A DNA stretch of 64,000 nucleotides from Iodobacter violaceini (lineage in GTDB: Bacteria; Pseudomonadota; Gammaproteobacteria; Burkholderiales; Chitinibacteraceae): assembly GCF_011601265.1 (NCBI RefSeq), contig NZ_JAAOLX010000004.1:124001-188000 (forward strand). Reading direction: 5' to 3'. Position numbers and translations under genes: made by a program. Positions 17,297 through 28,145 of the stretch are shown piece after piece. Below the pieces are notes generated by a model that did not search any database, was not told the DNA's origin, and saw only the letters and a list, made by a program, of their open reading frames with translations. Within the stretch, counting starts at the first letter, position 1. Each line of letters starts with the position of its first letter.

Positions 17297-18085
17297 CTAA
17301 GGCCTGCTGACGAGATAACGCTGCTGAATCTGCTTTAAAGTACCGTCTTTGATCAAATCTTCAAGCGCCTGCTGAAACGCCTGAAAAACCTGCTGGCTGA
17401 CACTGACACGGCTGAAGGCAAAATAAGCCTCCTGTGTCGGCCATTCCTGAGCGAGCGGCGCCAGCTCACCGGCCAGCTTTAAATCGTAAATGGCCGCCTG
17501 AGTGGCAAATAAATCGCCCAGCAGCAGATCGACCCGCCCATGCTGAAGCTTAATTAAATTGATCGCCATCGTGGGCGCAACGTCCACAGTTACGCCCGCT
17601 GGCGGCGTTTTCAGCCACTGATCCAGCGCCACGCCGTAACTATCTCCACGGGAAACTCCCAGCGCCACAGGCCCAAGCTTACTTAATCCGGCCAAGGTAT
17701 TAAAAGACCAGCGCCCATCTTTTTTACGCACAAAAAAATGCACACTGCTTGGGCGATAGGCCAGAGAAAACAGCATCGTGCGTTCGCGCTCCGGCGTTTT
17801 CAGCACCTCCATCGCTACATCCGCCTTACCCTGCGCCAGCTCATTTAAAGTGCGCTTCCATGGCATTTTTGCAAACTGCAAAGGACAATCCACCCGTCTG
17901 GCCAACGCCTGCAGCACCTCCACAGCCAGCCCCTGCATCCGGCCCTTTTCATCCTGAAAATGATAAGGCGGCCATGTATCCCAACCCACAATCAAAGGCC
18001 GCGGGCAGGGGCTGGCCGCAAAGAGGCTGCTGCTGAACACCAGCGCGCACAGTATGGCGGACACCTTGCATCGGTAAACCATCAT
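17297..18085 (-). CDS. Periplasmic solute-binding protein, amino-acid (SBP_bac_3) type
   Basis: The 262-residue product has a Sec signal peptide (about 1-24) and then the family 3 fold: GWDTWPPYHFQDEKGRMQGLAVE at the N-terminal ligand lobe and KADVAMEVLKTPERE at the hinge. Family members bind amino acids or related small molecules. There is no permease or ATPase beside it, so it may be an orphan sensor-like binding protein or serve a transporter elsewhere. It lies downstream of the mal operon but is separated by a strong terminator at 18183-18216. Confidence 0.85.
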   Translation of the reverse strand: MMVYRCKVSAILCALVFSSSLFAASPCPRPLIVGWDTWPPYHFQDEKGRMQGLAVEVLQALARRVDCPLQFAKMPWKRTLNELAQGKADVAMEVLKTPERERTMLFSLAYRPSSVHFFVRKKDGRWSFNTLAGLSKLGPVALGVSRGDSYGVALDQWLKTPPAGVTVDVAPTMAINLIKLQHGRVDLLLGDLFATQAAIYDLKLAGELAPLAQEWPTQEAYFAFSRVSVSQQVFQAFQQALEDLIKDGTLKQIQQRYLVSRP

Positions 18086-18182
18086 CCAACCTGCTTACAA
18101 AATGGGAAAGTGATGACATCAAAGACATAAACATCCATCAACAGCCACTTTAGAGCACACACTGCTGGCAAAGCAATGGACC

Positions 18183-18216
18183 AAAAAAATGAGCCACCCA
18201 ATAACTTGGGTGGCTC
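18183..18216 (-). terminator. Terminator of the maltodextrin operon
   Basis: GAGCCACCCAA-TAAC-TTGGGTGGCTC is a perfect 11-bp stem. On the minus strand it is followed by ATTTTTTT, about 60 nt after the malG stop. Confidence 0.95.
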
Positions 18217-18277
18217 ATAAGAAACACGCAGCTCAGCGGTATACACCCCTGACATAAAAACGAAGCCCTGACACAAT

Positions 18278-19168
18278 TCAGCCCTTCACCCCGCCCGAAG
18301 TCAGGCCGGAAACCATCCAGCGCTGGGCGAACAGGAACAGCAGGCTGATCGGCAGACCAGACAGAATGGCGGCGGCGGCGAAATCACCCCACAGGTAATT
18401 CTGGGTGTAGAGATAAAGCTTGGAGCCTACCGCCAGCGTCATTTTATCCTGCTCGTGCAGCAGCACCGATGCAACCGGGTACTCGATGATGCCGCTGATA
18501 AAGGCCAGCAAAAACACCACAAATAAAATCGGCACGGCCATAGGCAAAAGCACGTAGCGGAAAGATTGAAACGCGGAGGCACCATCGACTCTGGCGGCTT
18601 CTTCGATCTCGACAGGGATGGTGTCAAAATAGCCTTTAATCGTCCAAATATGCAGGGCAATACCACCGGCGTAAGCCAGCACTAAGCTACCGTGAGTATC
18701 GATGCCCAGCCACGGCACATAGTTGCCGATTTCATCAAAAATGGCATAAATGGCAACCAGCGACAGCACAGCCGGGAACATTTGTAAAAGCAGCAGCGCA
18801 TTCATGCCAAACACACGGCCACGGAATTTAAGCCGGGCAAAAGCATAAGCGCAGCTGGTAGACAACAGTAAGATCACCCCCGCGCTGATAAAGGCCACTT
18901 TCACCGAGTTAAACAGCCAAAGCAACACCGGAAACTGCGGCTTAATCAGCACACCATCGCCATCCACATAGCTAAAACCCAGAGCCAGCTTCCAGTGTTC
19001 CAGGCTAATGGTGTCAGGAATCAGGCTGCCAGCCGCAAAATTACCCGGCCGCAGCGAGATGGAAATAATCATAAAAAACGGAAATAAAATCAGCAGCAAA
19101 AAAGCGATCAGCGCAAGGTGAGCGCCCAGCACCCGCCATTTATGTGAACGATCCAGCACCATGGCCAT
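18278..19168 (-). CDS. malG: Maltose/maltodextrin ABC transporter permease MalG
   Basis: The 296-residue inner-membrane permease has six predicted helices. Its EAA loop ([20 protein letters not shown]) contacts the MalK ATPase. Length and C-terminal [12 protein letters not shown]-like ending match MalG (here [12 protein letters not shown]). The start ATG shares one base with the malF stop (TAATG), implying coupled translation. It is the last gene of the lamB-to-malG operon. Together with MalF it forms the membrane channel for malto-oligosaccharides. Confidence 0.95.
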   Translation of the reverse strand: MAMVLDRSHKWRVLGAHLALIAFLLLILFPFFMIISISLRPGNFAAGSLIPDTISLEHWKLALGFSYVDGDGVLIKPQFPVLLWLFNSVKVAFISAGVILLLSTSCAYAFARLKFRGRVFGMNALLLLQMFPAVLSLVAIYAIFDEIGNYVPWLGIDTHGSLVLAYAGGIALHIWTIKGYFDTIPVEIEEAARVDGASAFQSFRYVLLPMAVPILFVVFLLAFISGIIEYPVASVLLHEQDKMTLAVGSKLYLYTQNYLWGDFAAAAILSGLPISLLFLFAQRWMVSGLTSGGVKG

Positions 19169-20691
19169 TATCGTTTCTCCTCTTGATTAACACGGGTCAG
19201 TTTTAAGTTAATCAACGACAGCACCGCTACCAGCGCAAAAATCACCGTAGAAATCGCCGCAGCCAAGCCAAAATTTTGCCCCGAATCCTGAAATGCCAGG
19301 CGATAAGTGTATGAAACCAGAATATCGGTGGTGCCTGCTGGTACTTTGCTGTCAATAAAATCTGGCCTGCCATCGGTAAGCAAGCTAATCAGTACAAAGT
19401 TATTAAAGTTAAACGCGAATGAAGCAATCAAAAGCGGCATCATGGGCTTCAGAATCAATGGCAGCGTAATTTTAAATAAATTAGTCAGCGGGCCTGCGCC
19501 ATTAATGGCCGATGCTTCGTATAAATCGCTGGGGATGGATTTAATCAAGCCGGAGCACAGCAGCATAATGTAAGGATAACCCAGCCAGGTGTTTACAATT
19601 AAGATCATTGCCTTGGCATTGAACGGGTCTGAAAACCAGGCGGGCCGCAAGCCAAACATGCCATTAAGCACCATATTGATTTCACCAAAGCTTTCATTAA
19701 ATAAGCCCCGGAATACTAAAATTGAAATAAAACCCGGCACAGCGTAAGGCAAAAACAGCAGGGTGCGATACACCCCGCGAAAACGCAGTGCTTCCCAATT
19801 CAGCACCACCGCCAGCACCATACCCACTACAAAGGTAAACACCACGGTCAGAAAGGCGAATAAGACCGTCCAGCCAAAGATTTTAAACATCGGCCCCTGG
19901 AAGTCGTCACTGGCAAAAATCCGTGTGAAATTACTAAAACCCACATTCACTTTAAAACCCGGAATCAGGTTTTCACCTGCGGCCGTTTCATAAAAGCCAG
20001 TTTTAAAATTGGGCTTAATCAAAGAACCATCCTGGGTATTACGCAGGCTGCCATCGGCATTCTTTTGATATAAAAGCTGGGTGGGCGAAAACTGGCTGAG
20101 GCTGCTTAAACGCCATGGCTGGGTTTGATTGGGCAAAGTGACGCGCAGCGCTTTTAAGGCTGATTGTTTGGCAATCACCGTTTTGATTGATTCTTTTTCG
20201 GGCAGGTTTTCAGTGCCCAGTGCTTGCAATTGCAGCTGTTGTGGTTTGTTATCTTGTAATTTAATCAGCGGGGAAACCCAGCTCTGCCCTGCTTCATCGC
20301 TTAATTTAAGCCGGTATTGCCCGCCAGCCTGATGCAAAGAAAACGCCATGCCTGCGCCATCTGCCGTGGTGGTTTCGCTCAGCATATAGGCCGTTACGCG
20401 ATCAAAACTCAGCAGATTGCTTGAGCTGTAATTTGTAAAACCAATGCCAGTGGTATACACAGCAGGAAAAACAATAAACACCAGCACCGCCACCACGCCC
20501 GGATAGAGATAACGGTAAGCGTAAGCCTTGGGCGATAAAAACACCCAGGCGCTCGCGGCCATCACCACCAAACCACCCACGGCGCTCAGCGTATGGCCTG
20601 CCTGATAAACGCCCAGCAGCAGCCACAATCCCGCCATGAGCAACACCACACCCAGCGAAGCCAGCAGCCAGCGCATATTCAATCCGCCCAT
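19168..20691 (-). CDS. malF: Maltose/maltodextrin ABC transporter permease MalF
   Basis: The 507-residue product has eight predicted membrane helices and the large periplasmic P2 loop typical of MalF (about residues 95-265). The EAA loop reads [20 protein letters not shown]. The start at 20691 (MGGLNMRW) has an AAGGA ribosome binding site 8 nt upstream. A 19-codon longer frame reaching 20748 lacks one and is rejected. It pairs with MalG, which begins at its stop codon. A hairpin upstream (20776-20809) may lower its expression relative to malE. Confidence 0.95.
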   Translation of the reverse strand: MGGLNMRWLLASLGVVLLMAGLWLLLGVYQAGHTLSAVGGLVVMAASAWVFLSPKAYAYRYLYPGVVAVLVFIVFPAVYTTGIGFTNYSSSNLLSFDRVTAYMLSETTTADGAGMAFSLHQAGGQYRLKLSDEAGQSWVSPLIKLQDNKPQQLQLQALGTENLPEKESIKTVIAKQSALKALRVTLPNQTQPWRLSSLSQFSPTQLLYQKNADGSLRNTQDGSLIKPNFKTGFYETAAGENLIPGFKVNVGFSNFTRIFASDDFQGPMFKIFGWTVLFAFLTVVFTFVVGMVLAVVLNWEALRFRGVYRTLLFLPYAVPGFISILVFRGLFNESFGEINMVLNGMFGLRPAWFSDPFNAKAMILIVNTWLGYPYIMLLCSGLIKSIPSDLYEASAINGAGPLTNLFKITLPLILKPMMPLLIASFAFNFNNFVLISLLTDGRPDFIDSKVPAGTTDILVSYTYRLAFQDSGQNFGLAAAISTVIFALVAVLSLINLKLTRVNQEEKR

Positions 20692-20761
20692 TCTATTTTC
20701 CTTCGGCGCAAAAACCAGCTGCGCCCTTGCTATTAAATAAGTACGCAAATCTGCAAATCAT

Positions 20762-20809
20762 AAAAAAATACAAAATGTAGGGTAAGCCCGTTGTTATGCC
20801 CACCCTGCA
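20762..20809 (-). terminator. Attenuator-like hairpin between malE and malF
   Basis: TGTAGGGT (20776-20783) pairs with ACCCTGCA (20802-20809), with a GGGC/GCCC inner stem possible. On the minus strand it is followed by ATTTTGTATTTTTTT. It would partly terminate or protect the malE message, giving more binding protein than permease. Confidence 0.65.
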
Positions 20810-20855
20810 AATTTTTTCCCGCGCCCTGCTCCATCTCAACGCGGTAAATCACGCC

Positions 20856-22055
20856 TTACTTGCTAATAATCCGTGCCGCCGCAGCATCCAAGCCCTGCTT
20901 AGGGGTTTGGCGGCCTTGCGTTACGTTTTGCAGCGCTGATTTCAATGAAGCCCAGAAGCGGCCCATTTCCGGGATATTAGGCATAGGCTGGCCCGCTTTG
21001 GCCGATTCCATCGAGGCTTTGATTGCCGGATCAGATTTCAGCTCGTTAAAGAAAGCTTTATTGGCGGGCACGCCCAAAGGCACATCGGTATTGATGGTTT
21101 TAAGGCCTTGCACGGTGAGCATATGGTTTTCTAAAAACTCTACCGCCAGCTCTTTATTTTTGGATGAGCGATTCAGCATGGCACCCAATACACCCACAAA
21201 CGGTGCGCCCGGTTTGCCATTAACCGATGGAATCGGCGCTACGCCCCAGTTAATTTTGCTCTTTTTCAGATTATCCCAAGCCCATGGACCGTTGATCATC
21301 ATGGCGATTTTGCCCTGATTCACACCCGCTTCCATATCAGCGTAAGTGGCGCTTTTTGGCATGACGCCAGTTTTAATCATTTTATTAATGGTTTCTAAGC
21401 CCGCAATTGCACCGGCATTGTTAACGCCCGCATCTTTCGCATCGTAAGACCCATCGCCCTTAGGCTTAAAGGCATACGCGCCGCCTGCTGCCAGCAATGG
21501 CCAGCTAAAATAGGGCTCGCCGTAATCCCACAGAATGGCTTTTTTGCCCTGAGCGGCCAGTTTTTTATCCAGCGCCATCACATCATCAAAGCTCTTAGGC
21601 GGCACAGGCACGAGGTCTTTGTTGTAAATCAGCGCCAGCGCTTCAATGGCAATCGGGTAACCCCATTGTTTACCATTCACAGTAAAGGCTTTCCAGGCCA
21701 GCGGATCGATCTCGGCCTGCACTTTTTTGGATGGCGTAATCGGGCTAAGCAAGCCTGCCGTCATCCACTCGCCAAGGCGATCATGCGGCCAGATCCAGAT
21801 ATCCGGGCCTTTGCCCGCAGCGGCCGCCTGCTGAAATTTAGAAGGCGCATCTTCGGGATGCTCCACCACCACCTCTACCCCAGTGGCCTTAGTGAACGCT
21901 GCACCCACCTGCTCGATGCCCTTATAGCCCTTATCGCCATTCACCCAAATCACCAGCTTATCTGCAGCAAAAGCAGGCCCGGCAAAAGAAATCGCGACTG
22001 CAGCTGCGATGGCAGAAACTGCAAACTTGCCAAACTGGCGGCGTGTTGTATTCAT
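20856..22055 (-). CDS. malE: Maltose/maltodextrin-binding periplasmic protein MalE
   Basis: The 399-residue product has a signal peptide (1-31, [20 protein letters not shown]... ending in FAAD) with a twin-Arg-like TRRQF start, so Tat export is possible though Sec is typical. The mature N-terminus [14 protein letters not shown] and the later [16 protein letters not shown] are characteristic of MalE. It delivers maltose and maltodextrins to MalFGK2. The start at 22055 has a GGAGG ribosome binding site; the longer frame to 22124 has none. It lies between malK and malF. Confidence 0.95.
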   Translation of the reverse strand: MNTTRRQFGKFAVSAIAAAVAISFAGPAFAADKLVIWVNGDKGYKGIEQVGAAFTKATGVEVVVEHPEDAPSKFQQAAAAGKGPDIWIWPHDRLGEWMTAGLLSPITPSKKVQAEIDPLAWKAFTVNGKQWGYPIAIEALALIYNKDLVPVPPKSFDDVMALDKKLAAQGKKAILWDYGEPYFSWPLLAAGGAYAFKPKGDGSYDAKDAGVNNAGAIAGLETINKMIKTGVMPKSATYADMEAGVNQGKIAMMINGPWAWDNLKKSKINWGVAPIPSVNGKPGAPFVGVLGAMLNRSSKNKELAVEFLENHMLTVQGLKTINTDVPLGVPANKAFFNELKSDPAIKASMESAKAGQPMPNIPEMGRFWASLKSALQNVTQGRQTPKQGLDAAAARIISK

Positions 22056-22143
22056 AAACCCTCCAAAAAACCAAGCAAAGCCCTTGCCAGAAAAATACCC
22101 GGCGCAGGCAAAATAAAGCTGCAATTTTTAAAAAGCCAAATGA

Positions 22144-23253
22144 TTATTCGGCCAGTGGGTGAAGACGGCGCATTGCGCTGCCATCGGCTTTAAACAAAAA
22201 CCCGTGCTCCGGCTTAAAGTACAGCACGCTGCGCTCGCCCGGTTTCGAGCTATACAGCGCAGGCATACGGGCCACAAAGGTATCCCGCATACCGGGTACT
22301 TCTAAATACAACATGGATGCCTCACCCAGCTGCTCCAGCGCCAGCGTGATACCACTCAGCGCATTACTGCCCGCAGCTGCTGCAATGTTTAAATGTTCGG
22401 GGCGCACGCCTAGTGTGACTTCGTCACCAATTTTTGCACCTGACGCATCCACTGTTACCGCATGCTGGCTGCCATCCGCTAAAGCAACCTTTACGCTGCC
22501 ATCATCAATCGCGGTAATTCTGGCGCTTAAAGTATTCATTTTTGGCGAGCCAATAAAACCCGCTACAAACAAATTATCTGGCTGGTAATACAACTCAACC
22601 GGCGTGCCAACCTGCTCTACCTGCCCGGCACGCAACACCACAATCCGGTCGGCCAGCGTCATGGCTTCGGTCTGATCGTGGGTCACATAAATCATGGTAC
22701 TGCCCAGCTCGCGGTGTAAACGGGCGATTTCGATACGCATTTGTACCCGCAGCGAGGCATCCAGATTAGACAGCGGCTCATCAAACAAAAACACCTTAGG
22801 CTTTTGCACAATGGCGCGGCCAATCGCCACCCGCTGCCGCTGCCCGCCCGACATATCGCGGGGTTTGCGATGCAATAAAGGCTCAATTTGCAACACCTTA
22901 GCCACCCGCTCTACCAGTGGCGTGTACTCAGCTTTCTTCATACCTGCCAGCTTCAGGCCAAAGGCAAGGTTTTCAAACACATCCATATGCGGGTACAGCG
23001 CGTAGCTCTGAAACACCATGGAAATGCCGCGTTTAACCGGCGGCAGCTCGTTCACGCGCTGGCCATCGATGCACATTTCACCATCGGTAATGTCTTCCAA
23101 GCCCGCAATCGTGCGCAGCAGTGTCGATTTACCGCAGCCTGATGGGCCGACAAACACGATAAATTCGCCATCTTTGATTTCTAAATCGATGCCATGAAGG
23201 GTATACACCGAAGAAAACGCTTTTTTAATGCCTTTTAATGAAACAGTAGCCAT
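22144..23253 (-). CDS. malK: Maltodextrin ABC transporter ATPase MalK
   Basis: The 369-residue product has Walker A GPSGCGKST (about 36-44), Q-loop, signature MSGGQRQR and Walker B with VFLFDEPLSNLDA. A C-terminal TOBE regulatory domain includes GVRPEHL. It energises MalFG transport and in enterics also mediates regulation by MalT and enzyme IIA-Glc; no malT is in this window. The gene begins 3 nt after the alpha-glucosidase stop, so the two are translated from one message. Confidence 0.95.
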   Translation of the reverse strand: MATVSLKGIKKAFSSVYTLHGIDLEIKDGEFIVFVGPSGCGKSTLLRTIAGLEDITDGEMCIDGQRVNELPPVKRGISMVFQSYALYPHMDVFENLAFGLKLAGMKKAEYTPLVERVAKVLQIEPLLHRKPRDMSGGQRQRVAIGRAIVQKPKVFLFDEPLSNLDASLRVQMRIEIARLHRELGSTMIYVTHDQTEAMTLADRIVVLRAGQVEQVGTPVELYYQPDNLFVAGFIGSPKMNTLSARITAIDDGSVKVALADGSQHAVTVDASGAKIGDEVTLGVRPEHLNIAAAAGSNALSGITLALEQLGEASMLYLEVPGMRDTFVARMPALYSSKPGERSVLYFKPEHGFLFKADGSAMRRLHPLAE

Positions 23254-23256
23254 ACC

Positions 23257-24873
23257 TTACGCCTCAGCGCGGGCAATCAGCGCGCCCCAATGATCAAACT
23301 CAATCACGCCTGACTTAATACTTGCGCCACTCAGGCCCGCATCGGCCAGCAGCGTGAGCTTGTCTTTACACGGCAGCGATTGACGACTTTCAGATAAATT
23401 AAATACGCACAGCCAGCGCTCACCATTGAGGCTGCGGCTAAAGGCCAGCAGCGGCTCAGGTGCATCCACAAACTGAATATCGCCCTGCCAAAGCACGGCT
23501 TGCGTCTTACGCCAGCAAATAAAATGGCGATAAAAGTTTAAGGTGGATTCTGAATCACCCTCTTGCACACTGACGGCCAGCTGCTGGTGTGATTCAGGCA
23601 CCGGCAACCAGGGAGCGCCGGTACTAAAGCCCGCAGCGGCAGCATCATGCTGCCAGGGCATCGGTGTGCGGCAGCCATCGCGGCCTTTAAATTCCGGCCA
23701 CATGGCAATACCGTAAGGATCTTGCAATAGCTCAAAGGGAATATCGGCCTCGGTCAAGCCCAGCTCGTCCCCCTGCCACAAGCAGGCCGAGCCTCTGAAA
23801 CACAGCAGCATCGCCAGCATACTGCGCGAAAATCGTGGGTTCTGGCTGTTATTGCCCCAGCGGCTGAGCACGCGCATCACATCATGATTGCCGATCGACC
23901 AGCAGCCCCAGCCATCGCCAATGCGCTTTTCAAGGTCTTCAATTTGCTTGCGGATATATGCAGCCGTAAAGTCTTTGGTCAGCAAATTAAAGCTATATGC
24001 CATATTCAGCTTATCGCCGCCTGTGGTGTATTCGGCCATCACTTTCAGGCTGTCGTCATCACCCACTTCACCCACGCTCATTGCGCCGTATTCATCCAGC
24101 AAAAGACGCACGCGTTTTAAGAAAGCGATGTTTTCTGGCTGAGATTTATCATGCACATGCGATTGAAAGCCGTAAGGATTATCCGGGCTAACTGTCTTGG
24201 TATCTTTACTTTTAGCGGGCGGATTATTACGCAGCTTGCGGTCATGAAAATGGAAATTACACGCATCAAAACGAAAACCATCCACACCACGCGCCAGCCA
24301 GAAACGAATCGCTTCTAAAATGGCGTCCTGCACGGCAGGGCAATGGAAGTTTAAATCGGGCTGGCTGCTTAAGAAATTATGCAAATAATACTGGCAACGG
24401 CGGGTATCCCAAGTCCATGCCGGGCCACCAAACACAGAGAGCCAGTTATTTGGCGCAGAGCCATCGGCCCTGGCATCGGCCCACACATACCAATCGGCCT
24501 TGTCACCTGTGCGGCTTTGCCGGCTGTCTGTAAACCAAGCGTTTTGATCTGAGGTATGCGAGAGCACCTGATCGATCATTACTTTTAAGCCCAGCTCATG
24601 TGCCTTGGCCAGCACCGCATCAAAATCGGCCAGCGTGCCAAACAGCGGATCAACCTGACAATAATCGCTGACATCGTAGCCAAAATCTTTCATCGGCGAT
24701 TTAAAAAACGGACTAATCCAGACCGCATCCACCCCCAGCGCGGCGATATAGGGCAATTTGCCGAGCAAGCCCTGCAAATCGCCCACGCCATCGGCATTGG
24801 CATCTGCAAAGCTGCGTGGATAAACCTGATAGATGACAGCACCACGCCACCATTCACGATCTGTCTTGAGCAT
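23257..24873 (-). CDS. GH13 alpha-glucosidase
   Basis: The 538-residue cytoplasmic enzyme (no signal peptide) has all GH13 regions. These are WISPFF near 52, nucleophile Asp203 in GFRFDACNF, acid/base Glu269 in VGEVGDD and transition-state Asp331 in IGNHDV. It hydrolyses terminal alpha-linked glucose from maltose and short maltodextrins taken up by the adjacent transporter. It could instead prefer alpha-1,6 links (oligo-1,6-glucosidase); the sequence does not settle this. It sits between lamB and malK, giving the operon uptake and breakdown in one unit. Confidence 0.92.
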   Translation of the reverse strand: MLKTDREWWRGAVIYQVYPRSFADANADGVGDLQGLLGKLPYIAALGVDAVWISPFFKSPMKDFGYDVSDYCQVDPLFGTLADFDAVLAKAHELGLKVMIDQVLSHTSDQNAWFTDSRQSRTGDKADWYVWADARADGSAPNNWLSVFGGPAWTWDTRRCQYYLHNFLSSQPDLNFHCPAVQDAILEAIRFWLARGVDGFRFDACNFHFHDRKLRNNPPAKSKDTKTVSPDNPYGFQSHVHDKSQPENIAFLKRVRLLLDEYGAMSVGEVGDDDSLKVMAEYTTGGDKLNMAYSFNLLTKDFTAAYIRKQIEDLEKRIGDGWGCWSIGNHDVMRVLSRWGNNSQNPRFSRSMLAMLLCFRGSACLWQGDELGLTEADIPFELLQDPYGIAMWPEFKGRDGCRTPMPWQHDAAAAGFSTGAPWLPVPESHQQLAVSVQEGDSESTLNFYRHFICWRKTQAVLWQGDIQFVDAPEPLLAFSRSLNGERWLCVFNLSESRQSLPCKDKLTLLADAGLSGASIKSGVIEFDHWGALIARAEA

Positions 24874-24922
24874 GACTCAATCCATTTTAAAATTCCAGGC
24901 AAAGCCCGGAGGGGTTCAACAC

Positions 24923-24961
24923 GCTAAGCCAGCCTGAACACACTGTTCGGGCTGACTTAGC
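24923..24961 (-). promoter_or_regulatory. Long hairpin between lamB and the alpha-glucosidase gene
   Basis: GCTAAGCCAGCCTGAACA (24923-24940) pairs with 24944-24961 in an 18-bp stem with two mismatches and a three-base loop. No T-run follows on the minus strand, so an mRNA-stabilising role for the lamB message is more likely than full termination. Confidence 0.65.
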
Positions 24962-24995
24962 ACTTAAATCTTATTTAAGACTGCACCAGCCCAAC

Positions 24996-26357
<1,362 letters not shown>

Positions 26358-26403
26358 TCAACAAACTGCTACAAAACAGCAAATCACATTGGCAAGGCAG
26401 ATC

Positions 26404-26492
26404 AAAAGCGCTTTTAAGCCATCGTTTTATTTATTTTAAACGGTTTAAAAGCGATAAAAACAAAGCCATCCACGTTTTCCAAAGCGGTTTGG
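26404..26492 (-). promoter_or_regulatory. Three CG-centred palindromes upstream of lamB (LacI-family operators)
   Basis: AAAAGCGCTTTT (26404-26415) is a perfect palindrome. TTTTAAACGGTTTAAAA (26434-26450) is a perfect 8-1-8 inverted repeat. CCAAAGCGGTTTGG (26479-26492) has 5-bp arms. All share the AAA-[GC]CG-TTT core expected for LacI-family regulators, and the LacI-type gene lies next to them. They start 110 bp upstream of the lamB ATG. Confidence 0.7.
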
Positions 26493-26618
26493 ATTTGATT
26501 TTTCGTAAGTTAATCCAGGGCACTACACACTGTAAACTACATTAATAACCCTATTTACAATATTCATACATCATTAAAACGGCCATTTATTTGCGCCGCA
26601 GCCCAAGCTACGGGCAAT

Positions 26619-26652
26619 AAAAATGCCCGCCTCCTTACAAAAGAGACGGGCA
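26619..26652 (-). terminator. Terminator of the LacI-type regulator gene
   Basis: On the minus strand TGCCCGTCTC and GAGGCGGGCA form a stem with one mismatch, followed by TTTTTATTG. It lies about 285 nt after the regulator stop. The rest of the 640-bp gap between lamB and the regulator gene holds the operators and no visible gene. Confidence 0.75.
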
Positions 26653-26936
26653 ATCAATAAAACGGGTTCTACATTACAAATCGGGCAGAAACAGGGCGCA
26701 ATTCCCCAAAAAACCACATGGTTTCAGCCATTCAAAAAACATTTGTTGAATAGCTAAAACCCGTACGTCACCACAAGCGATACAGAAAAATACGCAGGTT
26801 TCACCCTGTAAGCGTTAAAAATCACCGCTAACATCAATCCTTTGCTCCCTCAGTATTCTGCCTTTAAACACGATGCGCTCTGCACCCGCAGATCTCAGGT
26901 ATTCCCATCATTTTAAAATTTGGGCTAACGACAGCG

Positions 26937-27950
26937 TTAAACCAAGCAAGCCTGATCACTCGTACCCGGCTGCAATAGCGTTGGCCAGAGCACTTGTAAG
27001 GATGCGGAGTCTTCCCCTCTCAGCCTTGCCAGCATCAGCGAGGCCAGGGTAATGCCCGCTTCGCGCGGGTCGGGCTGGCGGATGGCGGTGATGTTTTGCC
27101 CCATAGCCAGCTCTGGCGCTACACCACCAAATACAATCAGCGAAATATCCGTACCCGCCCTCAGCCCGGCCTGCCTGAGTGCGGCCAGCACGCCCATGGC
27201 GGCCAAATTGTTATCAACAATCACCGCCGTAGGTCGCTGGCTGAGTTTTAGCAGGCGGTGCATTAAAGCCTCGCCCATTTGCGCTGTCAGCGCGCCTTCT
27301 TGCAATAAACTGGATTCCACCGTTACCCCTGCTGCCTGCATCGCCGCCACAAAACCTTGTTTACGCTGCATGGCAAAATTAAGCGCCAGGGGGGCAGAAA
27401 TCAGGGCAATTCGCTTATGTCCCAAGGCCAACAGGCGCTCTGCTGCTGCCCCTGTACCGGCTTCATTATCGTAATCAAACCAGGGATAAGGCGCATCCAT
27501 TTGCGAGCGACCGTGCGCTACAAAAGGAAACTGACACGATTGCAAATAGCGTAATCGCTCGTCAAACACACAGGTACGCGCCACAATCAGCCCGTCTACC
27601 CGGTGCCCGGCGGTAATACGCTGATAGGTTTGCAGCTCATTGTGATTGTCTGCCGAAATCAGCATCAGATCGATGCCCGCATCATTAAACTGATCGGTCA
27701 TCCCGCCGACGATGGCATGAAAAACGGGATCGTTTAAATCATTGGGCTGCAACGGATAAATCATGCCCACGCAATCGGTGCGGCCCAGCGCCAGTTTGCG
27801 GGCAGTGCTGTTAGGCCGATAGCCATGGCGCTCGGCTGCTGCGGCTACTTTTAGCCGCGTTTTTTCGCTGACATCAGAAAAGCCATTTAAGGCACGGCTT
27901 ACCGTCGTTGGCGATAAATTCAACAGCTGAGCCAATTCCCGCAAATTCAT
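26937..27950 (-). CDS. LacI-family regulator of the maltodextrin locus
   Basis: The 337-residue product has the LacI helix-turn-helix at residues 1-25 (LRELAQLLNLSPTTVSRALNG), the hinge helix near 45-58, and a periplasmic-binding-protein-like effector domain. The start at 27950 (MNLREL) is the standard position; a 25-codon longer frame is rejected. It resembles AglR/MalR/MalI-type repressors that respond to maltose or related sugars. It is encoded immediately upstream of lamB in the same direction, with its own terminator, so it is transcribed separately. Its likely targets are the three palindromes at 26404-26492. Confidence 0.9.
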   Translation of the reverse strand: MNLRELAQLLNLSPTTVSRALNGFSDVSEKTRLKVAAAAERHGYRPNSTARKLALGRTDCVGMIYPLQPNDLNDPVFHAIVGGMTDQFNDAGIDLMLISADNHNELQTYQRITAGHRVDGLIVARTCVFDERLRYLQSCQFPFVAHGRSQMDAPYPWFDYDNEAGTGAAAERLLALGHKRIALISAPLALNFAMQRKQGFVAAMQAAGVTVESSLLQEGALTAQMGEALMHRLLKLSQRPTAVIVDNNLAAMGVLAALRQAGLRAGTDISLIVFGGVAPELAMGQNITAIRQPDPREAGITLASLMLARLRGEDSASLQVLWPTLLQPGTSDQACLV

Positions 27951-28145
27951 TATGTTTTCTGTAAGATTTTGATCATTTAGCTTATACCACGCTGCCCGCC
28001 GGTTACGCCAGAATTCAGAGCGCAAACAAAATCATATTGCCGCATCATTGCAAATGGTAAGCATCCGTCTTACAAAACCCAAAGCAGGGTAATGTTCAGA
28101 TAAAAGCCCTATTGGCTAAGCTTTCTCAGGCAAGTAAACCACTAT

